A stretch of DNA of 64,000 bases from Aulostomus chinensis (GCA_037954235.1 JBBMOA010000018.1:6446501-6510500), one strand, 5' to 3'. Positions 1 to 13,603 are shown, counted from the first letter of the stretch. The notes: a model not told the origin generated them from the sequence alone. Numbers and translations are program-made.

Positions 1-3000
1 GACTGGGTTTATTGATGAATTTGTTTTGCCATAAACACAACAAACTTAGTCGTCCAGTGACGGCAATGCACATGTTGCTGATGGGACCGCGCTTGCAGGT
101 GCAAGACTGCTGCGTGTCACCGCCTCAATAAAGACCTTAGATTGGTTTTACTAAGCATTTAGGTTTTGTTTTCTTTTGTTTTTTCACTTTTGGCATCAAA
201 ATCTGGATGTTAGTACTCAGTGTCAATGGTGTCTCTTCCCTGTCTTTAGTGAGCTGTACTTGCTCTCATGGTCTTGTCATCAAAAATGGAATAAGAGAGC
301 GCATTTGAAGAAACTGCTCTGGAAATTGGTTCTTCAGGTGAAAATTATTGTCTGAAGTACTTCAAGTTCTTAGCTGTCTGCTCTGAGTTCATATATGAGC
401 ATTGTTAAGAACATTTATATGGTATTATTGGTATTTCCCTGTTGATGTTAGGGGTGGAGCATGCCATATATTATGTGCACCAGTGTGTTCTAAGCTCAGC
501 ATCGATCCACTGGCTGCCTGCTATCAATCAAACCAGACACGAACACACCCTTCCAGAAGGATCAAACCAAAAAGGAGCATTTCTGATATTTTTTCCCAAA
601 GACCTTTTTCCTCCGTCTCAACAATGATTGAAAAGATGGACGATTAAATGTGACTTGAGTTCCCCATCACATTTATATAAATTAAGGCTGACAAGATATT
701 AGGAGCAGCTCTCAGTAGGGATAACCCAGTAACGGCATCACCAATTAGTTCCAACAGATACAGATTCAATAAAAACTGGAAATGATAATCCTCGTGAAGG
801 CTGGGTTTATTGCGGACCTTTTATTTAGCTTATCTAGGCGTGCTACCTGGCATGTGACTGCTCTTGTCATTTTTCTAAGGAGGACATAAGCCCATTGCAA
901 TGTATGAGTAGTGGTCAAATTAATGGCGTTTGTATAGTTGTGAAACCAGATGAGAACACGAGGGCTGAGAAACACAATGAAGATCCACTAATCAGTGTCA
1001 CAGAAGCACAATTTATTTTTCATGGAATGGTATAACAGCTCAACCCTCCCAGCTATTAACATTTCGACCCTTTCGCTTGTTTTGGCAAAATATGCCGACT
1101 AAAACAGCTGAACTTGTATTTGCCAATCAGGAAATCTGTCTGTTTTTAATCCTAATTCGAAGTGAAGTGTTCCTGGGATGAAGCACAATTATTAACCGCT
1201 TAAAGACTTGGGAACTTCTTGTGATTCATCTGAGCGTTCCTTTCAACACTGATTGACAGAAAAATCACGCTTTGACCTGACACAAGCAGATTTGATTGTA
1301 TTACTAAATATTGCATGGAAATTACTGATGATAATTTAACAGACTGTATTCTAATTGTGTCATTAATTACGCCTTTAAAAACAACCCTTTTCCCTGTTGG
1401 TTTCTTCACATCACTCGTGCCCGTCAGTGTAGGAGGAGACGGAAGGTCAATAATGTTACTCAAGTGCTAATAGCGTATCTATCTACTAATGTGGAAAAAA
1501 AAAAAAACATATCTACACACAAACACAATAACTGCATTGCAAATATAATCAGTTGACTTTGCAAGATTCTTGGCCGGATGCAGCTCAAGTTAGTAGCATC
1601 CCTCTATCTAGTTGTCGCCTGACAACTATTTTAACAAAGCTGCTTTATATCGTTCAGCTTTTTTGAACGTGCACACGGGTCAGTTTTAACCGTTCAACTC
1701 AACAACTGTTTAAGATGTCAGCATGTCTGCTACCTCGATAGAATTACGGAACATGGGCCAACCTGAACTTTGAAAAAGAAGACGAAAAGCTGCAATGAAG
1801 GGACAATTTATTAAATTGGATAAATTGAATGAGACACGCACGCAGGCTACACCAGATGAAACCTTCTTTCTGACTAAGACCACAAATCATTGAAGTGGGT
1901 GATGCTTCTGTATCTGTGATATTGTGATATCCTCCTGAGCTTACATAGCGTGGCTGCATACAAGTGAAATCAGTGTATTAGAATTAATTCCATTTGATAT
2001 CTCCAGGTCAAGTTGCAGATGAAAATCTCATCATTCTTTAAAAACACAACAGAGAAACCCAGCCCTGTCCTCTGGAGGTTGAGCGTGCAAGACATGGCTT
2101 ATCTCCAGTGAGATTCATTGTGACAGGCTTTTTTGTTTTGTTTTGTTTTTTTTTAACCTCACGGAAGTGTTTGCAAATTTAACAGAGCGATTCGTTCATC
2201 TCAGACAATCAAAAGAGGAGGAGGATGATTCAGGCAGTTAAAGTTGCTTATCGGTGTGGAGCAGGTAGAGGTGTCGTCTAATGATGATTCTCACAACATG
2301 ATGATTATAATAATCTTGTTGGCAAAGTTCTGTCACCACAGTCTCATTTGGTCTCCTATGCACTGTGCAATATTTACCATGCTGGCAGCTTCCTCTCATC
2401 CATAGCTTCATCTATGCAAATCTGCGGACACAGTTTTCATGTGAACGTATGTTTGTTAGTGAAATCTTGGCTTCCTCCCAGAATTCTGTTTTTCAAGAGA
2501 CTGCAGTGAAAAAAAAAAAACAATGACTATATCAGATTATGTCTCACAAGAGCACAAATAATTTGTACATAAACCTCTAAATACTTTGAATATAGGACAA
2601 ATTGCAAAACAGACACACGCACACACACACATACACACGCTATTTTTTTGGCCTGGATCCCTGCTGTATGCCTGTGGTTACTAATTTCAGAATTATAACA
2701 CCTCTTTGGAGAGCTAATATTATAAATGGTGAATCATACCCTGTAATACATGCATAAAGTGTGCAGTAACAAGTGTTTACCCATGTAAACATGTGACTCA
2801 TACTACCATTGTTCATGCTCCCAGGTACAGAGGTCCATTACATTGTTTTTGTTTAAAAAAAAAAAAAACATTAAAAAAATGGCAGTGGGAAAACAAAAGG
2901 TTCTTTATTTTTAGTATAAGTACACACTTTTTCAAAATGTTAGTCTGTGCACAGCCCCAGCAGGTCACAGCACTATAAATATCTTTATATAGTTACTCAT

Positions 3001-3226
3001 ATGCTGCGTAAACTTTGGATTTTCAATCTAAATTTTGATGCAGATCCTTTTCTCCCCGCTGTTAAGGTTCAACAAAACAAAGATGGTTGTTACTGCTGCA
3101 GATGAGAGACTTCAGCGTTTAAAACTACGATTCCGGGATACATAAACTACAATCCAACAGTGAAAATATCCTAGTTAGTCTTCAACATTCGATAACTGGA
3201 AGTGGATCTCTGGCAAGACAATACAT
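1..3226. other. Unique AT-rich non-coding sequence
   Basis: I recognise no gene, RNA gene or mobile element here. The longest open frames are under 90 codons and show no domain. The stretch has ordinary A and T runs and a short AC-rich tract at about 2612-2640. Two parts (about 1060-1460 and 2200-2420) look like slowly evolving, homeodomain-site-rich sequence; the first is treated as a finding. Confidence 0.6.
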
Positions 3227-3435
3227 TAATCGATATTTATTTATATAGCCCAGAATCATAGATCACAATTTGCCTCAGGCAGCTTTACTATTTTAATAAG
3301 GTGTGTGACAAACTCTGACTTGAGAGCCACAATTCGGTTGAAGAAAACCTGCCCCCCAAAAAATCCTTGTAACACTGGAAAAATGGTCGAAGGACGAAGG
3401 CTATCTGTCCCTGGAAGGACAGACTTGGGTTTTTA
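3227..3435. repeat. Decayed teleost dispersed repeat
   Basis: The stretch opens with a TTTATTTATATAGCCCAGAATCATAGATCACAATTTGCCTC-like block (3237-3277) and continues with a purine-rich part containing CCCCCCAAAAAATCCTTGTAAC and GGAAAAATGG, then TCCCTGGAAGGACAGAC. This order (TTTATATAGC, ACAATTTGCCTCAG, CTTTAC, later AATCCTTGTAACA and a GGACAGAC tail) matches a dispersed fish repeat I remember from other percomorph genomes. That match is from memory, and the family name is not known to me. No target-site duplication is evident. Confidence 0.45.
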
Positions 3436-3609
3436 CCTATAGAATAGAGCCAATTAGCTCATTTTCATATGCAGTCCTTAGGAAGGTAGGCAGAAAAAAC
3501 AAATTACAGTGAACACTATGAAATACAATAAGATAACATAATATGATGATTATCATGTCACCCAAGCCTCTCTCTATTACTGCGGAAACCATATATGCCT
3601 TATACCCCC

Positions 3610-3620
3610 CCACACACACA

Positions 3621-3661
<41 letters not shown>
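3610..3661. repeat. (AC)n microsatellite
   Basis: Near-perfect AC dinucleotide array of about 25 units with one AAAC interruption near its left end. It is preceded by a C run. Any peptide read across it (poly-Cys/Val on the minus strand) is a translation artefact. Confidence 0.95.
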
Positions 3662-6600
3662 GCACTGAAAAAAGTTTCATAAGCCACATAAGAGCATCAC
3701 CTTGACATTACATGGATACAACGACGCATAGCAGATCAACAAATTCACAATATACACGACATTTGATGACAAACATTTCTGATACATGTAAAATCGGATC
3801 CTTGCAATGGATAAATGGTACCACATCTACACCAATAGAACCTATGATGAGGAAAAAAAAAAACTAGTACTGAGGGTAATAGGTATATTTTTCTATTAAT
3901 ATTCTAATCCCAAATTGAACTATGTCTCTAATATTTCTAAAAAGGTGGGGGAGTTTTATGCCTGAAAGTCCATCAAATATTCCTTTGCGAAACCTTAATG
4001 AAAATATCCAAAAATATGCCCTGCCATGCAAAATTAGATTAAAAAGTATTGGATCCTCCCCAAAATGTAATGTTTGCTTTGTTGACCCATTAATATCAGC
4101 CCAGGAGGGGTTTTTTTGCATGCTGCTGTTACCTACTACACCTTAGACACAACCTCCTAGGCAGAGGTAACAAACAAATCCGCCTCGGCCTCAACATGGA
4201 ACCCTCGTCTGATTAGATTTATCGTTTTCAGTTATTTGGGGTCTTTTGCCACAGCGCGCCTCATCTCACTTCCTGTAGTGATTTCACAAGCTGACAATTT
4301 TCTACGCAATTAAATGATAGTGTTTGTCATTATTCAAATGAAGGTAGTGTCCAAACAATTTTCAGTCACAGTTCTGCTGCATTTTCTGATATTGTCTCAA
4401 AAGATTTCCTCTTAAATCCCCAAAGTGATCCTGGTTCTTTACATGTATAAGCCTTTGTGCCACTTCTGAAAAGTCTTAAGTGTTACAGTATGTTGGCAGA
4501 ATCTTTGTGTATCTCCAGTAACTCCACTTTCCTCATTGTTAAACAGCCGGTGCCTTAAAATACATAAATTGGCATATCCAGCCGACAGGATATGGTCTTA
4601 TTTGTTGAAGATATTAACATATCTCTTGTTGTTTGACAGCATGGACAGCAGGCTGGGAATACCTGTGTGCTGCTGTGTAATCCCAAGAAGGTTCATTACA
4701 CTAAACCAGCTCAAACCTTATTCCCCACAGGACGCATCTAAGAAGCGCACAGAACAATGCTTTCACACATGTGTTTTCCTCACATTCCTTAAGTTTATAC
4801 ATCTTGTTGTCAGTGCATTACAGCATCTGATGCAAAATACGAAAAAAAAAAAAAAATTTAACATAGCCAAGTGTGTTTTCCAGGAAGGTTGGGAGTCCTG
4901 GTTATCTAAATAGCTACTGATGTTTTTTTATGCAATAAGCATGTTTTTCATTTTGGTCTGCAGTGTTTTTGCTTAGGACTTGGATTGCTTGAGGCAAAAT
5001 CCTGACATGACTTTGAGTCTTGCATCATTTATACATTGTCAGCATGAGGATGCAACGGTTGCAACTGACTCAGTCCAGTGAGCAAACATATCGACATGTT
5101 TCCACCCACTAAAAGATTAAATCAGAGCCACTGTTTGCTCAATACTGTTGCAAAGGAAAAACACAGTGCACGCCGCGCAAGCGAGAGATGGACAAATGTA
5201 ACAAAATTCATTGTTTTCAAAGTCATGCAATACGATGGGAGTTGAAGGCAGAATAAAATTTAAAAAAAAACAAGGGTGGGGGGTGTGAAGATTAGTTTGC
5301 TACATTTGGTTGAACCATGATTGTCTTGTTCAAACCATGAAAATTATTTCTGCTTTGAATTGATGACTCTAAGTCTTTGTGGTACAATATCGATTTTTTT
5401 GGGGGTCAAATTATTGCATCATCATTGACTCTTTTTCACAGGACTGAGACTACAATTAAATCTCAGTGTGAAAAAGTAATAACATTTTGCCTGGTTTTAA
5501 TGCTCAACTTGCAATTGAATAGCATCCTTTAATTGTTCAATTCTCTGTATTGTTCCCTTGCAAAACCGGCGTTTTGTGTTACCAAACTTCTCTGCATCAT
5601 GTCGGACTCTACCGTGCTCCTCTTTCCAGTTGTCTTGTTTGTGTACAATTTCCCCTTTTGGTAGAGGATTTAGTGGACTTCTGTCACAGAGGAGTCAGTA
5701 AAAACAAACGCGTGCGGTGCTCTGGTGCGGAAGCCTATCAGGGCAACTGAGGCTCATGTGAGGCAACAACATTCTCTAGTAAAACCGAGTTTAAACTCAC
5801 TGGGGGGGTTACAAGCTAAGATACCCTGCATGAGCTCTTATTTACTTGGCTGTGGACAGTTCTGCATCTGTAATGAGTTGCCATGTTTATGTTTAGAGGA
5901 AAATTTAAGGGCCACAGTGATTACTACCAATTTAAAAATCACTTGCTGTGCAGGGCGTTTATAGAGAAGTGCAAACTTAGCTATTTCAAAAATGGGAGAT
6001 TTGGGATTCCCTACTGACTCCTTATTGGCGGAGTTTTTTTTTCGGTATAAAATGAAGAGGATTTTCTCAAGAGACAAAGTGACTCTGATGAGAAATTGAA
6101 TTTTTTTTTTAACTTTTAAATTAATCAATATTAGCACAGCCACTGTTTTGGCATTTAAACAGAGCAAAATAGGAAGCAATGACCAGGTGCAGCATGTTAA
6201 TCCCCGACTGCCTGCCTTTAAAGTTGTGAGCATTCAGAGCATGATAATTGTCCTCAAAATGCATGCCTGACTACACAAAATAACACAAATAATCCCCCTT
6301 GTCACTTATGGGGCCACATGTACCCCACGTGAGGTGAGAGATCTGTTCAGTTCTGAGGGGTGATCGATAAATTGATCATCTGAATGTTAAGAAGTCAGCT
6401 CAGCATCATGAAGGACCTCTAATGTCAGGAGCCTATTAACTGTTGTGTTTATGTAGCTCCAGTCACAACATGCCACACCTCTCTCACAGAAAATTAATGA
6501 TTACTAGCAAAAGGTTAATATCCACTCAGCTGAAAATGAATCAACAGTGAATTAATGAGATCATTACCTGCATGGATTGATAAGGAAATTAGTCTTCTTT

Positions 6601-8950
6601 CAAAGCTGTGGGTTGTGAAGTTATTGATTTGAAAAATAATGCATCTGTTAGTAAAGCCCTTGACCAGATGGCCTGTGCCGGGAGATCCTCCACTGCTGGG
6701 GGTTGCACAAATGCTGCTTTCGATTATAACCGACCTCAATATGTAGAACTGTCCTGTTTAGTGTAAGATTTTGCAAATTGTGAATTCAGAACTGTTCATG
6801 TATTTCAGATATTTGTCAATATTCTGTTATTTTTTAAACCAGCTTTACAACTATTTTCAGTGATTTTTAAACCACTCTGATGTCAAACTCTTCAGTTTTC
6901 AACCAATTTCACTTCATAAAATACTCAGTTTTTTATTAAAAAAGGAATTTAAAAGGAGATAATTTTTGAATCGTATATATAATCATATTTTTAATCCTGC
7001 AACAATTCCCCCTTTACAAGGCAGACATCGATTTTTATTTATAAAACATTTCCAATAACTTCCCTGTCCCACAGTTTATACCCAAATTCTACATATAATT
7101 ATAGAGAGAGGTATTTTTTTAGCTGGTGTTTTTCTCATCGTCACAGGACAAACATTCGATTAAACATTCTTAGTGTAAATTGCACTTCATCAAAGCCCCA
7201 CTGACCTTGTACTTTTTACCTGTTCTTTTTCCCTGATTCATGTCTCCTTTCTATACCTTTCAGTTGACCTCGACTTTTTGAAGCTTCACATTTCATTTTC
7301 TGCCGTAAAATGCTATTCTACTCAAAAATATAGCGAAGAAATGCATTGTACTCATTCGTAGTTAGCTATAACTTTGCTTTTTAACTATTCGTTCAACCCC
7401 AAACTCGGATTCATAACTAACTTTATGTCAGTATTATTTTGAATTATGAAAATTAATGTGCTGTAGCCGAGATCTGTAGTGTAGTACTTAACAACCGCTA
7501 GAATCCTCTTTGGCCCTGGGGCATGCGTTTTATTCTTATTTTATTCTACACATAAAAGCCTGAAAGAGAACAAAAGAGACATCTTTTAAATTCAAGGTCT
7601 CAAGAGGCTTTAGATTGTTCTGTGTGGCAGAGAGGCTTGATCAGGTCATGTTAAATTTGATTTGTTGCTGTGATCACTGAAGCAGGAGGGTGTGTTCAAT
7701 TAAATATTTCACTTTGACGTATCTACAAAATACAGTCCCAGGGCTGTGGGCCGTCATCCACCACATTTCTCTGCCAGCTAAGATCTTCATAATGAGGAGA
7801 AAGAAGTAATTATGATTCATGTGACAGCTGAATGTACTAAGTTAGTACTTGTTTTATCAGACACTCTGGTTAGCCTCTTGCGGAACGACAAGACCAGGAA
7901 CATGAAGAGCATTTTATATCTACGGCGACATCGTCCTGCACGACAGGATAAAGCTTACAATGACCATAAAATTCCATTAAGTATGGAGCTTTGTTGTGTT
8001 CATGATCTTAATATTAATCTAACCTGGTTTTCCACTTAGGTTTGTTCCTGTCCCTGCATGTGATGCTTCAACCACAAATGAGCAGTGAACAGAATTTAAT
8101 TCAGATGAACTTGTTTTACAATCATTTGCCGCAGCTTAAAATACATTTGCAGCTATTAAATCCTCCCTGCCAGGACTGTAATTAATACACCACTTGATTT
8201 GGAATTACTTTGTAATGTAAATACACATCCAGATGGTTTAAGATCTTTGAATGTTTGAGTCCAACATGAGAGCAATATCCAAACCTGTAGTTTCTGAATA
8301 AATGATCATTCAAAAGACACTTTAGTGCAGTTTTAAAGGTTTTACCTATTTCATGTCGCCCTTGTGAAAGGAAATTCTGTGAGCTGGTGTGATTGAGGAA
8401 GTTTCAGGAGTAGCTAAGATGTCTTAATAAGCATTCCACAACTCCACAACCTAACAAGAAGATGGTCTTCAAAGTATATAGGCTAAACTTCGGTAGGTCT
8501 CGTATAAAGAGAGCAAAGATTTGACTGAATTTTAAATTTAAACGTGACGGTGTGTGTCTCATTAGTCTCCAACCCTGAAAGGTGGCAGTGTTGCGAGTCA
8601 GAGCACAGAGACAGATACAAGGGCCTTGGTGGTGCTCAGTCTCCTCACAGCTACAGGTGAGGACGGCAAACAGCTTGAGTTTATTAAGTTACTCAAAGGT
8701 TAACAACCTATATGATTGAAGACCCGTATGAAGGAAAATTCCCTCACGCCCTTAATGAGGTGCTAGGAATTCTAATTCACCAGCCTGTGGGTATGTATAT
8801 ATATTTTGTAAAAAAATGCATGACTACATGTGAATGTGTGACTACATGTGAATTATATAAAATATTTTTCATTCATTTAAAAAATAACCACTTTTGACTA
8901 TTAACTAAATACAGCATGGCTCATTAACATTACGTGTTAACCAGAACTTG
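3662..8950. other. Unique non-coding sequence
   Basis: No gene or recognisable transposon. Apart from A/T homopolymers, an 18-bp direct repeat of TGACTACATGTGAAT (about 8821-8853) is the only local structure. Two unique blocks, 6490-6745 and 8080-8215, resemble conserved non-coding elements and are described as findings. Confidence 0.55.
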
Positions 8951-9024
8951 TTGGCTTATGCTACCATTCCTTAGCTTACGCTATCATTCCTTTGCTTATG
9001 CTACCACTCATTAGCTTATGCTAC
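8951..9024. repeat. 20-bp minisatellite, 3.7 copies
   Basis: Four consecutive units of exactly 20 bp start at 8951, 8971, 8991 and 9011. The first unit is TTGGCTTATGCTACCATTCC; later units differ at one to four positions and the last stops after 14 bases. The GCTTA(T/C)GCTA(C/T) core is kept in every unit. Confidence 0.9.
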
Positions 9025-10898
9025 TGGAGCTGCTAAAACCTAGCTGTATAACTGGGCTGTGTCTTCAGCTGCATTTGCATGGAAAACAATTTCTCAAAAG
9101 TGTTTGAAGCTACAGGGTATCTTTCTTAAGTGCTGTCTGTTTGGCTGCAGTGTTAGCGTTTGCTCACAGCTCTGGGCTACTGTTTCTCGCTGCTTGACAA
9201 GAAGCTTGAAGGGAAGTTATGACAACTCTAGTCCATGGAAACTCTCTGAATTTTGTCCATAAAGTCACTAGAATTGGCAGCAGTGTCATAAATGGAAGTG
9301 CAGCACTAGTTTATAGTGTTAGTCTTCTTCTTCTAGCCTCCTCCACTCTGCTATATAAAGTGCAACACTTAGAGAGAAAAAAAAATAATCGTGTGGACTG
9401 GGTTTTATGAAATGTGTTCACAATATTCCACACCATCACATCCCTAATGTTGATGTATTTTTTGAGTTTGACCATGTTGGTCTATAATAATATCACTTTG
9501 TCCCCAACATTCTATGGATTGAACTGCATTTACTTTTAAAGCTCGACAATAATTATGTAATAACATATGCAGCAGCAAAAAGCTCACTGTGAATAAGTAC
9601 TAAGATATCAGCAAGGTCATCATGCTGAAGTTCACTAGTATTCTCAGCAGCACCAACATAAAGCTGCCTGGTTCTCTTTGCAGGAAAATAACTTGGTATG
9701 TGACTTTCCTGTGCCACACTGAAGGTGGTAAAAGTTTACCTAAAGTCAAACTGCAGCATTGTGTTGTCCACTGCGAACATGAGTCTCCTGTAAGACAGTC
9801 GGGGCTTGGCTGTAACCACTAATTCCCCCTATCAAGTGTGTCGGCCTCTAACATGATGAAGCCAGCCGAGTGCAGAACGCTGTATCGCGCTGGCAGCGTG
9901 CCAGAGATAACACTGTGAGGCCAGCTGAGACGCTTACCCCGTTGCAATATCTCTTAAGAAAAGTCAAACACACCCTGCATTTCTGCACAGAGACAGCCAG
10001 CCATGCTGATAACAGCTGAGAGTTTAACACCACTGCATATTTTAAGGCAAAATTAGAGAATAAAGCAGCTGAGACTGTGGATGCCGGTGGTATCAGGGCA
10101 GGGCCTGTCTGTCTGTGGCTTGGCGAGGTTTAGGACAACTCACCATGAGGGCTCCAGAGGATCCTATAACTCGTGTGATATATTTTGCTTTGTACCAACG
10201 TGGACTCTGATGAGGTGATTTAGTCCCTCAGAATTGTCTTTCAGAAAATCTGAAAGATAGCAGGAACTGAAATGATGGACATTATCTCGTCCGTGAGTAT
10301 TTGGGTTATTGCACTAAGGGGAACTTTGGTCAGTTCCATTTATGGTGACATTTGAAAAGATATTTCCACACTTCACTTCACCATGGTGCCAATTTAAATA
10401 TCAGGGCCTTCATATTGTAAGAGTGAGAGCCACGGATAAAAAGAAAATGTATTCCTGAATTGACTGAAATATGAGGTAAATTCATCAAGGCATGTATAAA
10501 ATACTGAAGATGGCCAACCGAAGAAGTTGGTAAGCGCAACCAAAAATGGTAGGTAACTGTGTTATTTTGACCATAGTAAAAACATGTAAGATTTCACAGT
10601 ATAGAATATCAAGAAAGAATACATCTGAAAATCCAACATGGCTACCACACGATGTCCATCATTAGTGACCAAAAACGAGGAGGACCTGATATTTCGATCA
10701 CTTTGAAAACTAAACCTGAGACAATAGTAATGCTTCAGTGGGCATCCAGGGTCTCACAGGTAGACACAAACAGGCTGTGTGATACTTAAGTTGTTCAAAC
10801 CGCATTTCAATCCGTCTCGAGGTGACTTCCTGAAACAGTGCTGCATTTATATTACTGTACGTTGAGAGAACTTTTCGAGCTCCACATAATCTAGCAAA
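9025..10898. other. Unique non-coding sequence, possible transposon end at 9430-9450
   Basis: No gene recognised. A CACACCATCACATCCCTAATG-like stretch at 9430-9451 resembles the right terminus of fish hAT-type elements whose ends read TAGGGATGT, but I find no partner terminus upstream, so I do not call an element. The block 9850-10130 is GC-richer unique sequence with several CAGCTG-type E-boxes. Confidence 0.4.
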
Positions 10899-11282
10899 TT
10901 CCATCCATCATCATCTTCCGCTTATTCCTTACTAGTAAGGGTCGCCGGGGGGGCTGGAGCCTATCCCAGCATCTACGGGCGAGAGGCGGGGTTCACCCTG
11001 GACAGGTCGCCAGTCCATCACAGGGCCAACATACAGAGACGAACAACCATTCACAGTCACATTCATACCTACAGTCAATTTAGAGAATCCAATCAGCCTT
11101 GTCCCCAAATTGCATGTCTTTGGACGGTGGGAGGAAGCCGGAGTACCCGGAGAGAACCCACGCAGGAACAGGGAGAACATGCAAACTCCACACAGAAAGA
11201 TCCCGTGCCCGAGCCGGGACTCGAACCCAGAACCTTCTTGCTGTGAGGCCACAGTGCTGACCACTGCACCACCGTGCAGCCC
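10899..11282 (-). mobile_element. tRNA-headed SINE with TSD (copy 1)
   Basis: Read on the minus strand, the element begins at 11282 with a tRNA-like head: an A-box-like GTGGTGCAGTGGTCAGCAC and a B-box-like GGGTTCGAGTCCCGG. The body runs through TTTCTGTGTGGAGTTTGCAT and GGTTCTCTCCGGGTACTCCG blocks, and the 3' part (GCTGGGATAGGCTCCAGCC, then AATAAGCGGAAGATGATGGATGG) ends in a GGAT tail. TCTAGCAAA flanks it on both sides (10890-10898 and 11283-11291), a 9-bp target-site duplication. The GATG/GGAT tail resembles fish RTE/Rex3 LINE 3' ends, suggesting mobilisation by that machinery; this is inference. The family name is not assigned. The peptides read across it are not genes. Confidence 0.85.
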
Positions 11283-12951
11283 TCTAGCAAACTGAATTCA
11301 TCGTACCAGGTGTTTAGGGGCTCAGGTTCATTGGCAAAAAAAAAAAGGTACTTCAGTTCACCTATCAAAGCGTGTACCCTATAACTTTTAAAAAGGTCAT
11401 AATATAGGTTTAAATTATACCTCAACCTGTTTTTCCTTTTATCCTACAGATTTAACCCATGAGTTTCCTTCTAAAACAACATAACGTCCTGTACATTTAC
11501 TGCAGACTGTCATAATGCTTTAACAAACCCAGTGATGTTCAACCTTAATATAAAAAAAATAATAAATAAATCAGTTTTAATTTAAATAAAATCCAGCTTC
11601 CCATGGTAACGGCAAAGAAACACCAAAATACCAAGATGTATTGTTTAATAAAAATATGCCACCATACATCTGCAGTGATTATTATTAAATATATACAGTC
11701 AATTTTAAAAGACAGAAACCCACACATTAACATAAAAACAGAATTTCATCTGCATGTATCACTTGATGTTGTTTAGGGAATGTAAATGGAGCATTGATTG
11801 TTTAACGTTCAACACAATAATGGCTAATTACACCTGCTAGGCATAGAGGCTGTTATATATTTAAACTATCCTGGATGTGATTTTGAGTAATTATGGCATT
11901 TATTATGTAAATTCTTAATATTTGGCACTCTCGACACTATACCTCCATTTCATTCAAGTTACATTCCCAATAAAAGTGGGTAAATCAATAAACCTTTACA
12001 TCCTCATAACCTTGGTGAGTCCCTCAATACTGCTGTCATATGAAACAACTCTGCATACCTGCAATTCCTGTAGGTACGGTGTATCAACACCCTACCTAAC
12101 GTTTATAACCACAGGTATTTGCTGCCCTTAATCACGAAGTAAACTCTGTTTACAACTTTTGTCATTAAGGTCTGTCCATTTCTAAAAGCATGTTTATGCA
12201 AGTGTAGTTTCAATTGCTCTGTACTCACTTTGCTTTGCTGATACTTCATTTGTATGCAGCCACTTACATCGCTTGGCCCTAGGAGAGCAGAGGTCCATAT
12301 AATGGTTATTCCAAGAGCTCTGCTTTGAATATTTCAAAGGGATGTAACACAACTCAGAAAATTCAGATCAGTACAGATGGATTAATCAATGCTTTGGTAT
12401 TTCACAAAGAACGCCTGCATTAAGTTCAAAGAGAGAAACTTGTAAGCCAGACACACATGGGGGATGCTGTATTATCTCCAGCTTCTCTTGAGTTGCAGTC
12501 TATGCTTCAGATATTGACATTTTTATAGACTCCTCCGTATTGATCTGTGTAAAATGTAGGGAGTTTAATTGAAGAGAGGAGTCATAATAAAAAAAGAAAA
12601 GGCAGTTCACACTATGGTTTGTTTCTCTGTCTGCATCGACTTGCTGTGTCAAAAGGCGACAGAACTAAAGGCTAAAACTATAAAATAAGGATGTGGGTCT
12701 GATCCTGTATCATCCTTGTCATCATCCTGAGAGACTGACCTATCTCATCTGGTGCTTAATTATGCATGTAATATTATGTCTGAGGAATTGTCCATTAAGT
12801 GTGTGATCGGACTTGTCCCTTGTCGTCAGTGCAAGATAAGACCTTGCTCTTGTACGACCTCCTTCTATGTCTTTGTGTAATATATGGTTTAGGTGAAGTG
12901 AGTCACCCGGTAAACTGACAAACATCAGACATGTTTTTGAGAGAGCCACCC
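11283..12951. other. AT-rich unique sequence
   Basis: No gene or mobile element seen. It contains an A run at 11338-11346 and very AT-rich DNA around 11540-11720. The stretch 12600-12830 (TGCTTAATTATGCATGTAATATTATG and following) has homeodomain- and octamer-like words and may be regulatory, but nothing in the sequence proves it. Confidence 0.5.
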
Positions 12952-13067
12952 TATGATTGACTGGCGATGTGTTCTGGGTGTACCCCACCTCTCCCCCCGT
13001 GTCAGCTGAGCTTGAGCTCCATGAGACCCTGAACAGAATAAGCAGTATAGATAATGAATGAATGAAT
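12952..13067 (+). mobile_element. 5'-truncated SINE/RTE-like 3' fragment
   Basis: This short segment matches only the 3' third of the SINEs at 10.9 and 56.2 kb: GGGTGTACCCCACCTCTCCC, then GTCAGCTGAGCTTGAGCTCCATG (counterpart of GCTGGGATAGGCTCCAG), then AATAAGCAGTATAGATAATG and an (AATG)n tail ending at 13067. The tRNA-like head is absent. It could equally be the 3' end of the partner LINE. Divergence is greater than in the full copies, so it is probably older. Confidence 0.65.
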
Positions 13068-13219
13068 TTGAGATGTCCTCTTTATTTCACTTTGTATTCC
13101 TCCTCTGAAATTTCTGCCTCAGCAACTTAAACTCTGAGGCTCTGTATGAATGAGTAGTTATTCAGTGAATTAATTTTTGCCATAGTCCATTTGGACTGGC
13201 GATAATCAGTGTGGGGTCC

Positions 13220-13603
13220 TGCAAAAGGATCATATTATGCCCCTTTCCCAGTTTAATACCCTTTTTGTGTGTAATTAATGAAATAGCATGTTTTTACAGA
13301 CAGAAAGCTCTGACTTACAGCTCTACGGACCATGAATCCAGTCACTTTTGTCACAAACAGGCTATGGGGATTTCTATCCCCAATGAAGCCCCTTGTGATG
13401 CGTTAAGGGGAGTTGCATCAGAATAGCTCACTGAATTACAAGAATACAGAGCCGGCCACCTCCCATCAGAATAACTGGGTTTTCTTATTTTTCTGGGGGT
13501 TTTTTCTGTCCACATGAAGACCCAAATATAGAGTATAGGTACAAATACTGCAAAGGTGAATATTTAACAAGGTGCCCCCTTTAAAAAAAAAAAAAAAAAA
13601 AAA
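13220..13603. repeat. Decayed CATATTATGC-type dispersed element with poly-A
   Basis: The left end (GGTCCTGCAAAAGGATCATATTATGCCCCTTTCC) and the right part (TGTCCACATGAAGACCCAAAT, then TTAACAAGGTGCCCCCTTTAAA) resemble a fish dispersed element that I remember as beginning TTAAAGGGGTCATATTATGC. It ends in a run of 21 A (13583-13603). There is no flanking duplication I can defend, and the family is not named. Confidence 0.35.

Noticed and set aside
125..140. AATAAA at 127-132 as a gene 3' end
   Set aside because: One hexamer in AT-rich DNA, with no coding sequence or GT-rich downstream element to support it.
3437..3661. Poly-Cys/Val minus-strand frame
   Set aside because: Produced by the AC microsatellite.
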